Both the position numbers and the translations under genes were made by a program. Positions 27,401 to 35,896 of a stretch of DNA of 36,057 nucleotides are shown piece by piece. This DNA comes from Deltaproteobacteria bacterium. GTDB taxonomy: Bacteria > Desulfobacterota > Desulfobacteria > Desulfobacterales > QNYZ01. The DNA is taken from contig QNYZ01000074.1 of the NCBI GenBank assembly GCA_003973265.1, positions 1-36,057 of the forward strand, in the 5' to 3' direction. Numbering within the stretch: the first letter of the stretch is position 1; each line of letters opens with the position of its first letter. Under the pieces are notes generated by a model that had not been told where the DNA came from, made no database searches, and was given only the letters and a program-made list of their open reading frames with translations.

Positions 27401-28729
27401 GTGAAGATCGACCCGGCCATCGGCAATACCAAAATCTGCGGTGGTCTCAAGATCGACGAGAAAGCCGGGCACGGTTGTCAGGCGAACCGGCCCGGTCAGG
27501 CGCAGTTTCCCCTTGCAGGAAACATGCTTCGGAGAGATACCGGTACCGGTCAGGGCCAGGTCGGATTGAATCGTTCCCTGCAGATGGTCCCGCACGGCAG
27601 GCAGGGCGTCAAGCAACCCGTTTTGGAGGTGTACGGCCAGATCGTATTGAACCGAATCGGTTTTCGGGGCGGGGTCGATCCAGCCGTCGGGAAATACATG
27701 GCGCAGGTCGATAGATCCGGTAAGTGCCAGGTGGCCGGCAGGCAGATCAATCGCAGTATCCGTGATGACCATCTGGCGGTCGGATACGTTAAAATGACCG
27801 GCGAGGGCATCGACACGCTGCCCCTCGATCATTCCGCCACCATAGTCCAGAGCCGCCCGGACATCCGGGTTGTCGACGGCGCCATCTACCTGCAGACGGA
27901 TCGTCGCCCGGCCGGTCGCCTGGGGTGAAGACGGCAGCAACGTGTTTAACCCGGCCAGGTCAACGGACGCGTTTATTGCCAGGTCAACCGTCGGCGTGTC
28001 AAAAATACCGGTGACCCACCCGGAAAGGTCCACGCTCGATTTGCCCAGGCGGGTCCGGAGGGTCAGCCCCTGAATCCGGTCTTTTTGAAGATCAAAGGTG
28101 ATCGAAAGCGGCGACAATTCCACGGATCTATCCGGTCGTGTCAACCGGGCTTTACCGATCGAGGCATCCAGTTTTCCCTCGCGTGCCCGTAGATTTCCGG
28201 CAGCATGGATGTCAATGTCGGACAGAATTATCGACAGCGTTGATGCCGGATCCTGATAAGCAATATATCCATCGGAAATATTCAGGGACTTTACCTTCAG
28301 CTCCGGCAGCGGGGATGATGATTCCGCCGACGGACCGCCGGCAGCAAAAGCGGATATCAGGTTCAACCGGCCGTCTGCTTTCCGGCGAAGATCGATCCGG
28401 GGGGTTTGCAGTTCCAGTTTCCGGATAACAATCTGTTTTTGAAAGAGCCGTGACCATGACCAGCCGAGGGTCAAACGGTCGGCCGCGGCCACGGGCGTCT
28501 GATCGGGCGCTGTGATTTTAAGGCCGGTAAGCGTCAGGTCGCCGGTGAACAGGGAAATCCGCTGGGCATTCCATTGCACCTGTCCGGGTATCCGGCGGTT
28601 GAAAAGATCGATCGCTAGCCGCCGGGCCCGGTCCGTGTGGACAAACGCGCCAATGGCCACCATGCTGATCATCACCAGTCCGATGACCAGGCCGGTACCG
28701 ATCAGGAAAATTTTCTTACGTCCTTTCAT
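24470..28729 (-). CDS. tamB: TamB-like translocation/assembly module protein (DUF490)
   Basis: A 1419-residue AsmA-like envelope-spanning protein. One N-terminal membrane anchor (about 5-27) is followed by a very long periplasmic stretch of short amphipathic beta strands (AsmA/TamB repeat groove), which in relatives moves phospholipid or supports outer-membrane protein assembly. The conserved DUF490 C-terminal domain (about 1080-1419) includes YTRDLHLNLMTEL, KFEQRKFTLRKGLIAFLNPYR, PSFDISGKT and VSLLVLGKTSGEL. The last residues, LLFRLEFR, pair with the Omp85 partner in other systems. The ATG at 28729 follows a good promoter but no ribosome-binding site. It is coupled by one base to the Omp85 gene. 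Confidence 0.92.
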   Translation of the reverse strand: MKGRKKIFLIGTGLVIGLVMISMVAIGAFVHTDRARRLAIDLFNRRIPGQVQWNAQRISLFTGDLTLTGLKITAPDQTPVAAADRLTLGWSWSRLFQKQIVIRKLELQTPRIDLRRKADGRLNLISAFAAGGPSAESSSPLPELKVKSLNISDGYIAYQDPASTLSIILSDIDIHAAGNLRAREGKLDASIGKARLTRPDRSVELSPLSITFDLQKDRIQGLTLRTRLGKSSVDLSGWVTGIFDTPTVDLAINASVDLAGLNTLLPSSPQATGRATIRLQVDGAVDNPDVRAALDYGGGMIEGQRVDALAGHFNVSDRQMVITDTAIDLPAGHLALTGSIDLRHVFPDGWIDPAPKTDSVQYDLAVHLQNGLLDALPAVRDHLQGTIQSDLALTGTGISPKHVSCKGKLRLTGPVRLTTVPGFLVDLETTADFGIADGRVDLHRLAMTAGTATLEAAGHGALSGKDLNGRIAFHVPDLGMASPLIPGTDLSGSARLSASVSGSIQRPEVSVVLDGESVVFDRVTLGDIGLNIVLDQDRRLSVSSLMIKNREARIKGAGSIALHTDRLAINRTKPMDISLVMNDVAAANFFEDTDISGRFSGRINLAGTLDQPAGEARITGKNIQFPAVKPMNLTASFTLKAGILRARPLSVVFGSSAIDLKGRATLINTTTGQWMTDPIMVVRANGHQVRLSDIFPDYRGIVDLTSRLEGPMKALTGTFQIKGRQMDLNGQILPHVTLAGRLAPQKLSVDTFEIQAAPEETISGKGWYRFDRMFAFSVQSGGIRMDRVDYLRKKTGLSGQARFSITGQGALDAPQITGVLTLSRLAVSGLALDDIHLEGTLTDQKLRVTGRQAGLALDGVYRMDNGIFSANLSLEAAPLAPYFAWKGKPDLSGNLTGKVTVAGDVHDLEQIDISGTMAGLTVFFKQNELIQADRFNVSYRNETLSIPALECRLLKKGSVTVHGRGHRTGPIRLAVDGDIPLEVLAPFSEALTGLTGHARLSATASGTLADPRLAATLDLSEATFPVPGLDQSVHGLTGQIHLSPQTVSIEQLRGRLDTGRFFLSGNVNLNQFQPVSTDLRLSATALPFHIPDTLDVLLDAELTLNGPWDASTLGGTLVLLEGTYTRDLHLNLMTELSKVARKKRTLVPLKTYSNPFLANLGLNIDVRKRQPFRVDNDMADLEVNPDLKIAGTLGRPILTGKAEVISGQVKFEQRKFTLRKGLIAFLNPYRTEPSFDISGKTSIRTWDITLTVTGTPDALRVDLQSRPPLARDDIVSLLVLGKTSGELIEGEGGLARSNTQLMADLVASTFGDDIRRAAGLDLLEVEAIENGENGQNGGAGINGTSEETRDENPTGRVKVTIGKNLSRRLAVRYAIESKDGELTQRADADYQLREHLLVSGFQGSDGLYGGQLLFRLEFR

Positions 28730-28735
28730 AGGTAT

Positions 28736-28764
28736 ATTTTATCGATATTTGATTTTATTGGCAA
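28736..28764 (-). promoter_or_regulatory. Promoter of tamB, implying a leaderless message
   Basis: -35 TTGCCA (28764-28759), a 17-base spacer and -10 TAAAAT (28741-28736) match sigma70 well. The ATG of tamB is only seven bases past the -10, where transcription should begin. No Shine-Dalgarno is present. Confidence 0.6.
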
Positions 28765-28937
28765 CCTGCGTTACAGAAAACCACTCATTCGAAGGGAAAG
28801 CATGGTACCGCAACAATGGACGCAAATGATGACGTTATCATCGGCACACATCGACAAAGATTGTAAGCAGGGTCAATTTGCAACAGGTCACCGGTACCAT
28901 TTACAAAACTTTCGGGGAAGGGAACCGTCTGCTCTGC

Positions 28938-28965
28938 TTGACGAAATTCAACGGCCTTATACATT
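28938..28965 (+). promoter_or_regulatory. Promoter of the FAD-linked oxidase gene
   Basis: -35 TTGACG (28938-28943), a 16-base spacer and -10 TACATT (28960-28965) lie 38 bp before the ATG at 29003. The gene has GAGGT just upstream of its start. The rest of the 273-bp divergent gap shows no gene or repeat. Confidence 0.55.
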
Positions 28966-29002
28966 AAAGCGACCGCATAACAGGTTATTCACGAGGTAGA
29001 CT

Positions 29003-30382
29003 ATGGAAACATTTTCTCAAGCGCAGGTAAAGGCATTGACCGCCATGACAGCGGTGGACCGGTTTTCCACGGGCCAGTCTAACCGGGAGCTGCATCGGCG
29101 GGATTTTTCACACCACGTCGGTCAGATGCCGGCAGGTATCATCTGGCCGGTCGATACCGGGGAAGTCTCGCAAATCCTGGCATGGTGCTATGATGAGGAA
29201 GTTCCCGTTACGCCCTGGGGTGCCGGGACCAGCATTGAAGGCAACCCGGTACCGACGCAAGGTGGACTGGTAATGGATCTGACCCGGATGGACCGCATCC
29301 TTTCCGTCCGGCCCGAGGATCTGCAGGCCGATGTCCAGCCGGGCGTGTTACGCAAATCGTTAAATCGTGAGGCCGGCCGGCATGGCCTTTTCTTTCCGCC
29401 GGATCCCGGCGCTGATGCAACCATTGGCGGCATGATTGCCAATAACGCTTCCGGTGTGCGAACCGTCAAATACGGCGCGACCCGGGATTATGTCTACCGC
29501 CTGAAAGTGGTGCTTCCCCGGGGAAACGTGATCCAGACCGGCTCGCTGGCCTATAAATCTTCGTCGGGATACGACCTGACCCGGTTGTTTGTGGGAACCG
29601 AAGGAACCCTGGGTGTGGTCACCGAAGCGACCCTGAAACTAACGGGCCTGCCGTCCAATTATCTGGCGGCGACCGTGACCTTCAACCAACTGGAAGACGC
29701 ATCCCGGGCCGTGGCCGTGCTCATTGGAGCCGGCCTGGAACCGGCCGCCCTGGAACTGCTGCCGCCCCAGTTGATCCGCCTGATCAATCAGGAACGGAAG
29801 ATGGACCTGACCGAGGCGCCATCGTTGTTTTGTGAATTTCACGGTATCAGCGAATCGACCCTTTCCGAAACCGCCGGTCTGGCACGGGAGTTATGTGAAG
29901 AATGCGGTGCCACCGGTTTTAAGTCGGGTATTTCGACTGCTGATCGTAAGCAGTTGTGGCAGGCCCGCCACGAAGCCGCAGAGACCATTCAACGGGCCCA
30001 CCCCGGCAAGAAAAACATGATTGTCGATGCCGCCGTGCCGCTTTCCAGCTATTCCGAGATGGTTGTTTTTTCCCAGGCCGCCGTGGATGATGAAAAAGTT
30101 TCTGGATACGTATTCGGCCACGCCGGAGACGGCAACCTTCACGTCATGATGATGGGCGACCCCGAAGACAAGACCGAATGGTTCAAGCTGGAATCGGTGA
30201 ACCATCGGATTGTTACCCGGGCGGTTGAACTGGGCGGAACCTGTACCGGCGAACACGGTATCGGGATCGGTAAGCGGCGGTTCATGGAATTAGAGCATGG
30301 TGACAGCTATGGCCTTATGAAACAGATCAAGGAGATGATCGATCCAAAAGGATTAATGAATCCAGGCAAGATATTTTTGTAG
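29003..30382 (+). CDS. FAD-linked oxidase, glycolate oxidase GlcD / D-lactate dehydrogenase family
   Basis: Oxidises a 2-hydroxy acid (D-lactate or glycolate) and passes electrons on, probably to a membrane or Fe-S partner. The 459-residue protein has the PCMH-type FAD-binding domain (about 40-220: VTPWGAGTSIEGN, FPPDPGADATIGGMIANNASG, SSGYDLTRLFVGTEGTLG) and the C-terminal FAD-linked oxidase domain with GHAGDGNLH and CTGEHGIGIGKRRF. No GlcE, GlcF or Fe-S partner gene is adjacent, so it resembles the one-chain D-lactate dehydrogenase (cytochrome) type. Substrate choice between lactate and glycolate cannot be read from sequence alone. It is monocistronic, convergent with the histidine kinase gene. 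Confidence 0.88.
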   Translation: METFSQAQVKALTAMTAVDRFSTGQSNRELHRRDFSHHVGQMPAGIIWPVDTGEVSQILAWCYDEEVPVTPWGAGTSIEGNPVPTQGGLVMDLTRMDRILSVRPEDLQADVQPGVLRKSLNREAGRHGLFFPPDPGADATIGGMIANNASGVRTVKYGATRDYVYRLKVVLPRGNVIQTGSLAYKSSSGYDLTRLFVGTEGTLGVVTEATLKLTGLPSNYLAATVTFNQLEDASRAVAVLIGAGLEPAALELLPPQLIRLINQERKMDLTEAPSLFCEFHGISESTLSETAGLARELCEECGATGFKSGISTADRKQLWQARHEAAETIQRAHPGKKNMIVDAAVPLSSYSEMVVFSQAAVDDEKVSGYVFGHAGDGNLHVMMMGDPEDKTEWFKLESVNHRIVTRAVELGGTCTGEHGIGIGKRRFMELEHGDSYGLMKQIKEMIDPKGLMNPGKIFL

Positions 30383-30465
30383 TATTTACGGATGCCTGTC
30401 GTGTGGCGCCGGTACAAAAGTGCCCGGACGGTTTCGTCTTTCCAGCCGGTGACCAGGAGGGCGGA

Positions 30466-33450
30466 CTAAGACGACGGGTCAGGGGGCGTCTCAAGGACTT
30501 TCCGAATCACCTCCAGCATCCGTTTCAACTCGTACGGTTTGCTGATAAATGCCCTGGCGCCCTCGCTGGCAAAGTCATCGGAAAAGCCGGTAAAGGAATA
30601 CCCGCTGGACATGATGACCTTTACTTGAGGATTGATTTCCAGCAGTTTCTGCAGGCATTTGCCGCCATCCATTTCAGGCATGACCAGATCCAGAATCACC
30701 AGATCGATCTCTTTTCCCTTCTCCTGGTAAATACCGAGTGCATCCAGTCCATTGACAGCAGTCAAGACGGTATACCCGAATTTGGAAAGCAGGGTAACCC
30801 CGAGATCGCGGATACGTTTTTCGTCGTCTACAATCAGCACGACCTCACTGCCTTTCAGTTTTTCAGTTTCTTCTCCGGCCACCTGTTTGCGAAGCGGTGG
30901 CAGAGCATCCGTATCTATTCCGGGTGTTTCGGATGGGTCGCTTGATTCGCCGGACGGCCCTGCCACTGGAAAATAGATCTTGAAGGCAGTGCCAAGTCCC
31001 GGTTCGCTGTAACAGGTAATATAGCCGTTGGCATCCTGTATGATTCCGTAGACGATGGCCATCCCCAGGCCCGTTCCCTTCCCGGTTTTCTTGGTGGTGA
31101 AAAATGGTTCAAAAATATGCTTGATGGTCTCCTCGTCCATGCCGTGGCCATTATCGGTCACACTCAAGAGAACATATTCGCCCGGTACCGCTTCGAGGTA
31201 TTTTCTGCAATGCGCTTCATCCAGATAAACGTTTTTGGTCTCGATCACCAGCTTTCCGCCGTCAAGCATGGCATCGCGGGCATTTACCCCCAGGTTCATG
31301 ATGACCTGCTGCAGCCGGCCGGGATCGGCCCTGATCATCTTCAAGTCAGGGTCAAGGTATAACCTGGTCTCAATCATATTGGTAAGCGTCCGGTCGAGCA
31401 GGCGGTACCCCTGTTTGACTTCATCGTTCAGGTTGATCACCATCGAGCTGCTTTCCGACTTGCGGCTGAAGGTCAGCAGCTGGTCTGTCAGATCGTTTGC
31501 CCGCCGGGCGGCATTTTTGATTTCCGCCAGATGCGGGGTCTCCGGATCGTTTTCTCCCTTCATTGCCATCAACAGTTCCGTATATCCGTTGATGATCTGC
31601 AGGAGATTATTGAAATCGTGGGCAACGCCCCCGGCCAGCGTGCCGATGGCTTCCATTTTCTGGGCATGCAGCAGCTGCGATTCGAGTTGTTTTTTTTCAC
31701 GTTCAACCTGCAGTTGATCGGATATGTCGAGTACCTGGACAACCGTTTTCTGATCCCCCCTGGAGTCGGTAATGCGCGTGGTACGGATACTTGCATGCCG
31801 GCGTTTTCCACCCTTTTTTATAAAATCAAAATTTTTCTGGTTGTTGGGCGCAAAATTTGGTTCTGTTGGGTTCTGATCGGCTGTAAACAGGGCATGACTG
31901 TCCGGGAAAAATTCATGAAACTTTTTTCCACCGATATCATTGGGCGGATATCCGAGGATACGGCACAACTGGGCATTCGCGTAAATTATGGTCTGCTGTT
32001 CGTCGACGATAAGAATTCCATCATGAGAACTTTCTACGACCGATCGGTAGCGTTCTTCACTTTCCCGCAGGGCATTTTCCGCCACTTTCCGTTCGCTGAT
32101 ATCCCGGGCGACGTTTAATATGACGTCCTGGTCCCGGTATGAGATGGCTCTGGCCTTGATTTCAACCGGAATCCGTTGGTCTGACAGACCGATGTGAAAG
32201 GTCTCGAGGGTGATTGTATCATGCAACTGTTTACCCTCGGCAGGGGATAAATATTCTTGAAGCATATGGGCATCTTCCGGTGGCAGGATCGCTTCGTGTT
32301 TGATATTTAACAGGGCGCTGGGTACGTATCCAAGCTGAATGCGGGTGGCTTCATTGGCTTGAATAATCCTCCCCTTAGCGTTGACCAGGTAAACGGCATC
32401 GTCGACATTTTCCATCAACTCGGTATACCGGGTTTTTTCATCCATCTCCTTGAGTTTGGCGAGCATATCGTTAAACACTTCCGCGAGCCGGTTAAATTCG
32501 GCGTAGCCTTTTCTGTCTGTATCAAATGTGATATTCCGGCTGCCGCCGGAGATCTGGTAGGCTTTTTTGGCCATCTCGCGCAGTGGTCGGGTCATGCGCC
32601 GACCCAGTAAGATAGAGAGCAAAACCGAAACGGTAAGCACGGTAAACGTGAAAAAACTGATCAGCCGAAAAATATTCCGTTTCTCGGCTAAAAGGCTTTT
32701 GCGTGAAGAGGAAAAATACAGGTTCTTAAATCCATCCATCTGGAGCAGGGCCAGATCCGGATCAATATAGAGAAGACTCTTGCTGTTCGAAATCTTTCTG
32801 AGGGATACCTGATCGAGCGAGAGGGTCGTATCGTGGGTTAACCCTTGGAATCCATCTGTTTTAAAAACCAGGATGTCACCGTCGACGATCCGGTCAATGG
32901 CGTCAAGTAGCTTTTTATCCTTCAGCATATCGTAGAGTGCAAAGGCGCTTCCCATTCGCTGATCTTTGTGCATAATCGGCGCCTCGAACCACCACAGCAA
33001 CCTTAGCCTGCCCTGATCCGTAATGATTTCCCCTTTCAATGTTTTTGTTGCGATTCGTTTAATCATTCTGTCTGAAAGGTCCGGGTGGTGTAACGGGTAG
33101 AGAACGTCCTGGCCATTTTTTTGGACAAAAAATGAAACCCCCGGTGTGCCGGGGTCAAACTGCCTGGCCTGTTCTTCCATCTGGGTTGCTTCATCCAGCA
33201 TCATTGTTACCCGAAGCGAGTTTTCTTTGCTGAGGTCAGCGACTGCTTTGGATACCTCTGCAAGGCGAGCGTTGATAATTGTCTCTACGCGGCCTTTTTG
33301 TGCCTGCATATTCGTTCTGAATTCAACTTCAATCCGTTTACCGAAATAGAAATACAACACCGCTGAAATCAGAAGTACCGAACCGGTTACCAGAATCACC
33401 ACGGAAGTCATCAGGTGGGTCGAAAAAAGTATCTGCTTCTTGCGTGCCAC
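30466..33450 (-). CDS. Hybrid sensor histidine kinase with HAMP, two PAS and a receiver domain
   Basis: A membrane sensor of 994 residues: TM1 (about 15-37), a periplasmic sensor of about 225 residues resembling Cache-type modules, TM2 (about 262-283), HAMP (284-337), PAS1 (about 340-455), PAS2 (about 465-580), HisKA with GGVAHDFNN and phospho-acceptor His611, HATPase_c (N box [11 protein letters not shown]1 [10 protein letters not shown]2 [10 protein letters not shown]) and a C-terminal receiver with VDDEKRI and Asp921 in [14 protein letters not shown] 33450 is the start, with AGGAG five bases upstream. The ligand is unknown. Nearby are a lone receiver and a receiver-less sigma54 activator, so the phosphorelay may be completed by them. 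Confidence 0.93.
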   Translation of the reverse strand: MARKKQILFSTHLMTSVVILVTGSVLLISAVLYFYFGKRIEVEFRTNMQAQKGRVETIINARLAEVSKAVADLSKENSLRVTMMLDEATQMEEQARQFDPGTPGVSFFVQKNGQDVLYPLHHPDLSDRMIKRIATKTLKGEIITDQGRLRLLWWFEAPIMHKDQRMGSAFALYDMLKDKKLLDAIDRIVDGDILVFKTDGFQGLTHDTTLSLDQVSLRKISNSKSLLYIDPDLALLQMDGFKNLYFSSSRKSLLAEKRNIFRLISFFTFTVLTVSVLLSILLGRRMTRPLREMAKKAYQISGGSRNITFDTDRKGYAEFNRLAEVFNDMLAKLKEMDEKTRYTELMENVDDAVYLVNAKGRIIQANEATRIQLGYVPSALLNIKHEAILPPEDAHMLQEYLSPAEGKQLHDTITLETFHIGLSDQRIPVEIKARAISYRDQDVILNVARDISERKVAENALRESEERYRSVVESSHDGILIVDEQQTIIYANAQLCRILGYPPNDIGGKKFHEFFPDSHALFTADQNPTEPNFAPNNQKNFDFIKKGGKRRHASIRTTRITDSRGDQKTVVQVLDISDQLQVEREKKQLESQLLHAQKMEAIGTLAGGVAHDFNNLLQIINGYTELLMAMKGENDPETPHLAEIKNAARRANDLTDQLLTFSRKSESSSMVINLNDEVKQGYRLLDRTLTNMIETRLYLDPDLKMIRADPGRLQQVIMNLGVNARDAMLDGGKLVIETKNVYLDEAHCRKYLEAVPGEYVLLSVTDNGHGMDEETIKHIFEPFFTTKKTGKGTGLGMAIVYGIIQDANGYITCYSEPGLGTAFKIYFPVAGPSGESSDPSETPGIDTDALPPLRKQVAGEETEKLKGSEVVLIVDDEKRIRDLGVTLLSKFGYTVLTAVNGLDALGIYQEKGKEIDLVILDLVMPEMDGGKCLQKLLEINPQVKVIMSSGYSFTGFSDDFASEGARAFISKPYELKRMLEVIRKVLETPPDPSS

Positions 33451-33523
33451 GCGGTCTCCTTAATAAAGCCATGGGCATAGCGGGACGATGGCCTTTTTAG
33501 TAAAGGGTGGGGTTGACGATGGA

Positions 33524-34381
33524 TTATTCAATCGGCTTTGGATAATGGATTACCAGCTCAATTCTCCGGTTCTGGCGTCGCCCTTCTTCAGTATCATTGG
33601 TGGCCAGCGGTCGACTGGACCCGTAAACAACGGCGGAAAGCGTGGACGGGTCACAACCTGCGACTTCATGAAGAAAACGGACGACGGCAAGTGCCCTGTC
33701 GGCAGACAATTCCCAGTTGGTCGCATAACTTCTGGCGGGCGTTTTATCGCTGTGCCCCTCAACCCGGATATGCTGACCCTTCTTCGCTTTTACGGAAGCG
33801 GCGATTTTTAATAAGAACTGCTTGCCCCGTTCATTGATATCCAGGCTTCCCGGGCGGAACAAGATTGTATCCCTGAAAACCATTTTCACCTGGTTTTGCG
33901 TCGCCTCGATTTCGAATAATTTTTTAGCAATCTGTTCTTTTAAACTCGTTTCAATGGTTTTTTTAGTGTCATCCAGCAACTGGATCACACCTTCCTGAAT
34001 CGCGATGATCGAATCTCTTTTTTTAATTTCAAATTTAAGGCTGTTTATTTTACTCGTTAACCCCTCTCTGATTTCTTCGAGCTCCTTGTTTTGGCGCTTC
34101 AATTTTTCGATTTTCGAAACGGCATCCGACTTATCGGGTTCATCCGCGGGCTGTGGCCGCGCCCCCTTTTCCCTGGCCAGCAGGTCCCTGCATCGGTTTC
34201 GGCTTTCCCTCAACTGATTGTTTTCATAAATCAATTTTTCGATGGTTTCGTTTTGCCTGGAAATCTGGTCGACAGCGCTGAGAACGCTGGATTCATTACT
34301 CACACAATCTTTTTTAAGCATGCACGAGACAGGCAACATGCAAAGAATACACAAAATCAAAAACGATCGCTTTGATGCCAT
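33524..34381 (-). CDS. OmpA/MotB-type peptidoglycan-binding coiled-coil envelope protein
   Basis: A 285-residue secreted protein. An N-terminal signal sequence (about 1-20, ending PVSC with Cys20) suggests a lipoprotein, though Pro at -3 is a poor lipobox. A long coiled coil (about 33-155) with heptad-like Leu/Ile and Lys/Glu pairs follows, then an OmpA-C domain (about 165-280) with EGHSDKTPAR and NWELSADRAL (Asp212 and Arg229 for diaminopimelate binding). AGGAGA lies nine bases before the ATG. It is flanked by the kinase and the sigma54 regulator, so it may belong to an envelope-stress or attachment signalling unit; that link is inference. Confidence 0.87.
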   Translation of the reverse strand: MASKRSFLILCILCMLPVSCMLKKDCVSNESSVLSAVDQISRQNETIEKLIYENNQLRESRNRCRDLLAREKGARPQPADEPDKSDAVSKIEKLKRQNKELEEIREGLTSKINSLKFEIKKRDSIIAIQEGVIQLLDDTKKTIETSLKEQIAKKLFEIEATQNQVKMVFRDTILFRPGSLDINERGKQFLLKIAASVKAKKGQHIRVEGHSDKTPARSYATNWELSADRALAVVRFLHEVAGCDPSTLSAVVYGSSRPLATNDTEEGRRQNRRIELVIHYPKPIE

Positions 34382-34469
34382 TTATGAAGATCTCCTTTTT
34401 AAGATCCCCATGTATGGGGGGTAATTTTCAGGCCCGGCCGGTGCGACAAAGGCAAGTTGTTCATCAGGA

Positions 34470-35483
34470 TCAGGATATGTCGAGCTCTTTAATTTTAGAC
34501 AACAGGGTTTTATAACTGACGGCCAGAATTCTGGAAGCCTTGCTCTTATTGCCGCCGGTTCTTTTGAGCACAGAGGAAATGACTTCTTTTTCTACAATGC
34601 CGAGCGCTTTTTTTCTGACATCTTTCAGGGCCAGGGAGTGGTTATCTTTTAGATATTGTTTTTCAAAATCGAGAATCTGCTGGATAAAAGACGATTCAAG
34701 GATACGGTCGGCATCCAAATCAAAATCTTCGCGAACTCTGGCGGGATCATTTAATTGCGCGATGATCTTTTCACTGTCGCCCATGACCAGGATCCGCTTT
34801 AATACATTCTGAAGTTCTCTCACATTTCCGGGCCAGGCGTAAGTTGACAGTTTTTGTATGGTCATTGCATTCAGTTTTTCCCGGCTGGCATATTTTGATG
34901 TATACAGGCGGGTATAATACTCAATCAACAGTGGAATATCCTCTGGCCTTTCCCGTAAAGGCGGAATATAAATGCTGATAGTATTCAGCCGGTAATACAG
35001 ATCCTCACGGAACTGCTGCCGGGTAATCTGCTGCTCCAGGTTCTGGTTTGTCGTGGCAATGATCCACGTATCGATTTTGATTTCTTTTTCGGAGCCCAGC
35101 GGGATGACCTCCCCGCTTTGCAGCACCCGCAAGAGCTTGGCCTGCAGCGAAAACGGCATGTCCCCGAGTTCGTCCAGCAGCAATACGCCCTGGTCGGAGA
35201 GTTCAAATTTACCCCTTTTTCGTTTTACCGCACCTGTAAACGCCCCCCGGTCGTATCCGAATAATTCGCTTTCTAACAGCGTTTCGGGAAGGGCCGCACA
35301 GTTAATCTTGATAAACGGCTTGTCCGATCGCGGAGATTGCCGGTAAAGTTCCTGGGCGACGACTTCTTTGCCCACGCCACTTTCACCGGTAATAACAACA
35401 TTGAGCCCGGCGTGAGAGACCCGGGAAATCAATTCCTTGATCTTTAAAATATCCTTGCTGGCGCCGATTAAAGGAGGCGACAT
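34470..35483 (-). CDS. Sigma54-dependent activator without a receiver domain (PspF-like layout)
   Basis: An AAA+ bacterial enhancer-binding protein of 337 residues. Walker A GESGVGKE (33-40), GAFTGA (80-85, contacts sigma54), Walker B LLLDELGD (about 101-108), sensor I ATTNQNLE, arginine finger region FREDLYYRLN, PGNVRELQN, and a Fis-type HTH (about 305-335, GGNKSKASRILAVSYKTLLSK). There is no N-terminal regulatory domain: the AAA+ core starts near residue 5. Control must come from a partner, and the separately encoded receiver 35 bp upstream is the obvious candidate. GGAG before ATG 35483 supports the start. Target promoters are not evident here: I found no clear -24/-12 site in this window. 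Confidence 0.92.
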   Translation of the reverse strand: MSPPLIGASKDILKIKELISRVSHAGLNVVITGESGVGKEVVAQELYRQSPRSDKPFIKINCAALPETLLESELFGYDRGAFTGAVKRKRGKFELSDQGVLLLDELGDMPFSLQAKLLRVLQSGEVIPLGSEKEIKIDTWIIATTNQNLEQQITRQQFREDLYYRLNTISIYIPPLRERPEDIPLLIEYYTRLYTSKYASREKLNAMTIQKLSTYAWPGNVRELQNVLKRILVMGDSEKIIAQLNDPARVREDFDLDADRILESSFIQQILDFEKQYLKDNHSLALKDVRKKALGIVEKEVISSVLKRTGGNKSKASRILAVSYKTLLSKIKELDIS

Positions 35484-35518
35484 TACTTACTCCATCCGTA
35501 TTGCGTGTTACAATTTGA

Positions 35519-35896
35519 TCAATCGTGCCTGGAAAGCAGTTCGGAAATTACTTTTTTAAGATACGACATTTCGAACGGTTTTTTCAAAACCGCGTCCGCT
35601 TTGGCTTCCAAGGACAGCTTTTCCGGTTCTGCGCCCTTTCCGGTAATGGCAATGATTGGAATATGGGGATAATCTTTTTTTAGAATTGAAATCAGGCCGA
35701 TACCACTGATATCCGGCATCACCAGGTCCGTGATGATCAGGTCAAACCTGTTTTGGTCATCTTCAATCTGTTTCAATCCATCCAGGCTGCTGGTTTCGCA
35801 GACCACATCATAGTGAATGGCCTTCAAAAAATTCCCCAATAAATTCAGAATGTTTTGATCATCATCGATAATCAGCAATTTAAAAGACGATTCCAT
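35519..35896 (-). CDS. Single-domain response regulator
   Basis: A 125-residue CheY-like receiver with the acid pair D11-D12, phospho-acceptor Asp57 (ITDLVMPD), Thr85 (AITGKG) and Lys106 (LKKPF), all the residues needed for phosphorylation. There is no output domain. It is the first intact gene of the cluster: it begins inside the frame of the truncated RNase E/G stump (17-bp overlap). AGGGGGG six bases before the ATG is a Shine-Dalgarno of the usual strength. The next gene, a receiver-less sigma54 activator, could be an NtrC-type regulator split into two chains, with this receiver as its missing half. Confidence 0.93.
   Translation of the reverse strand: MESSFKLLIIDDDQNILNLLGNFLKAIHYDVVCETSSLDGLKQIEDDQNRFDLIITDLVMPDISGIGLISILKKDYPHIPIIAITGKGAEPEKLSLEAKADAVLKKPFEMSYLKKVISELLSRHD

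Noticed and set aside
27122..27928. A 268-codon open frame on the plus strand
   Set aside because: It is antisense to tamB, Gly/Arg-rich, with no recognisable domain or ribosome-binding site.
30383..30465. Possible location of the missing RNase E/G C-terminal half at the far end of the signalling cluster
   Set aside because: The minus-strand translation of this short gap shows no RNase E/G sequence, so a simple insertion into rng with both halves in the window is not supported.
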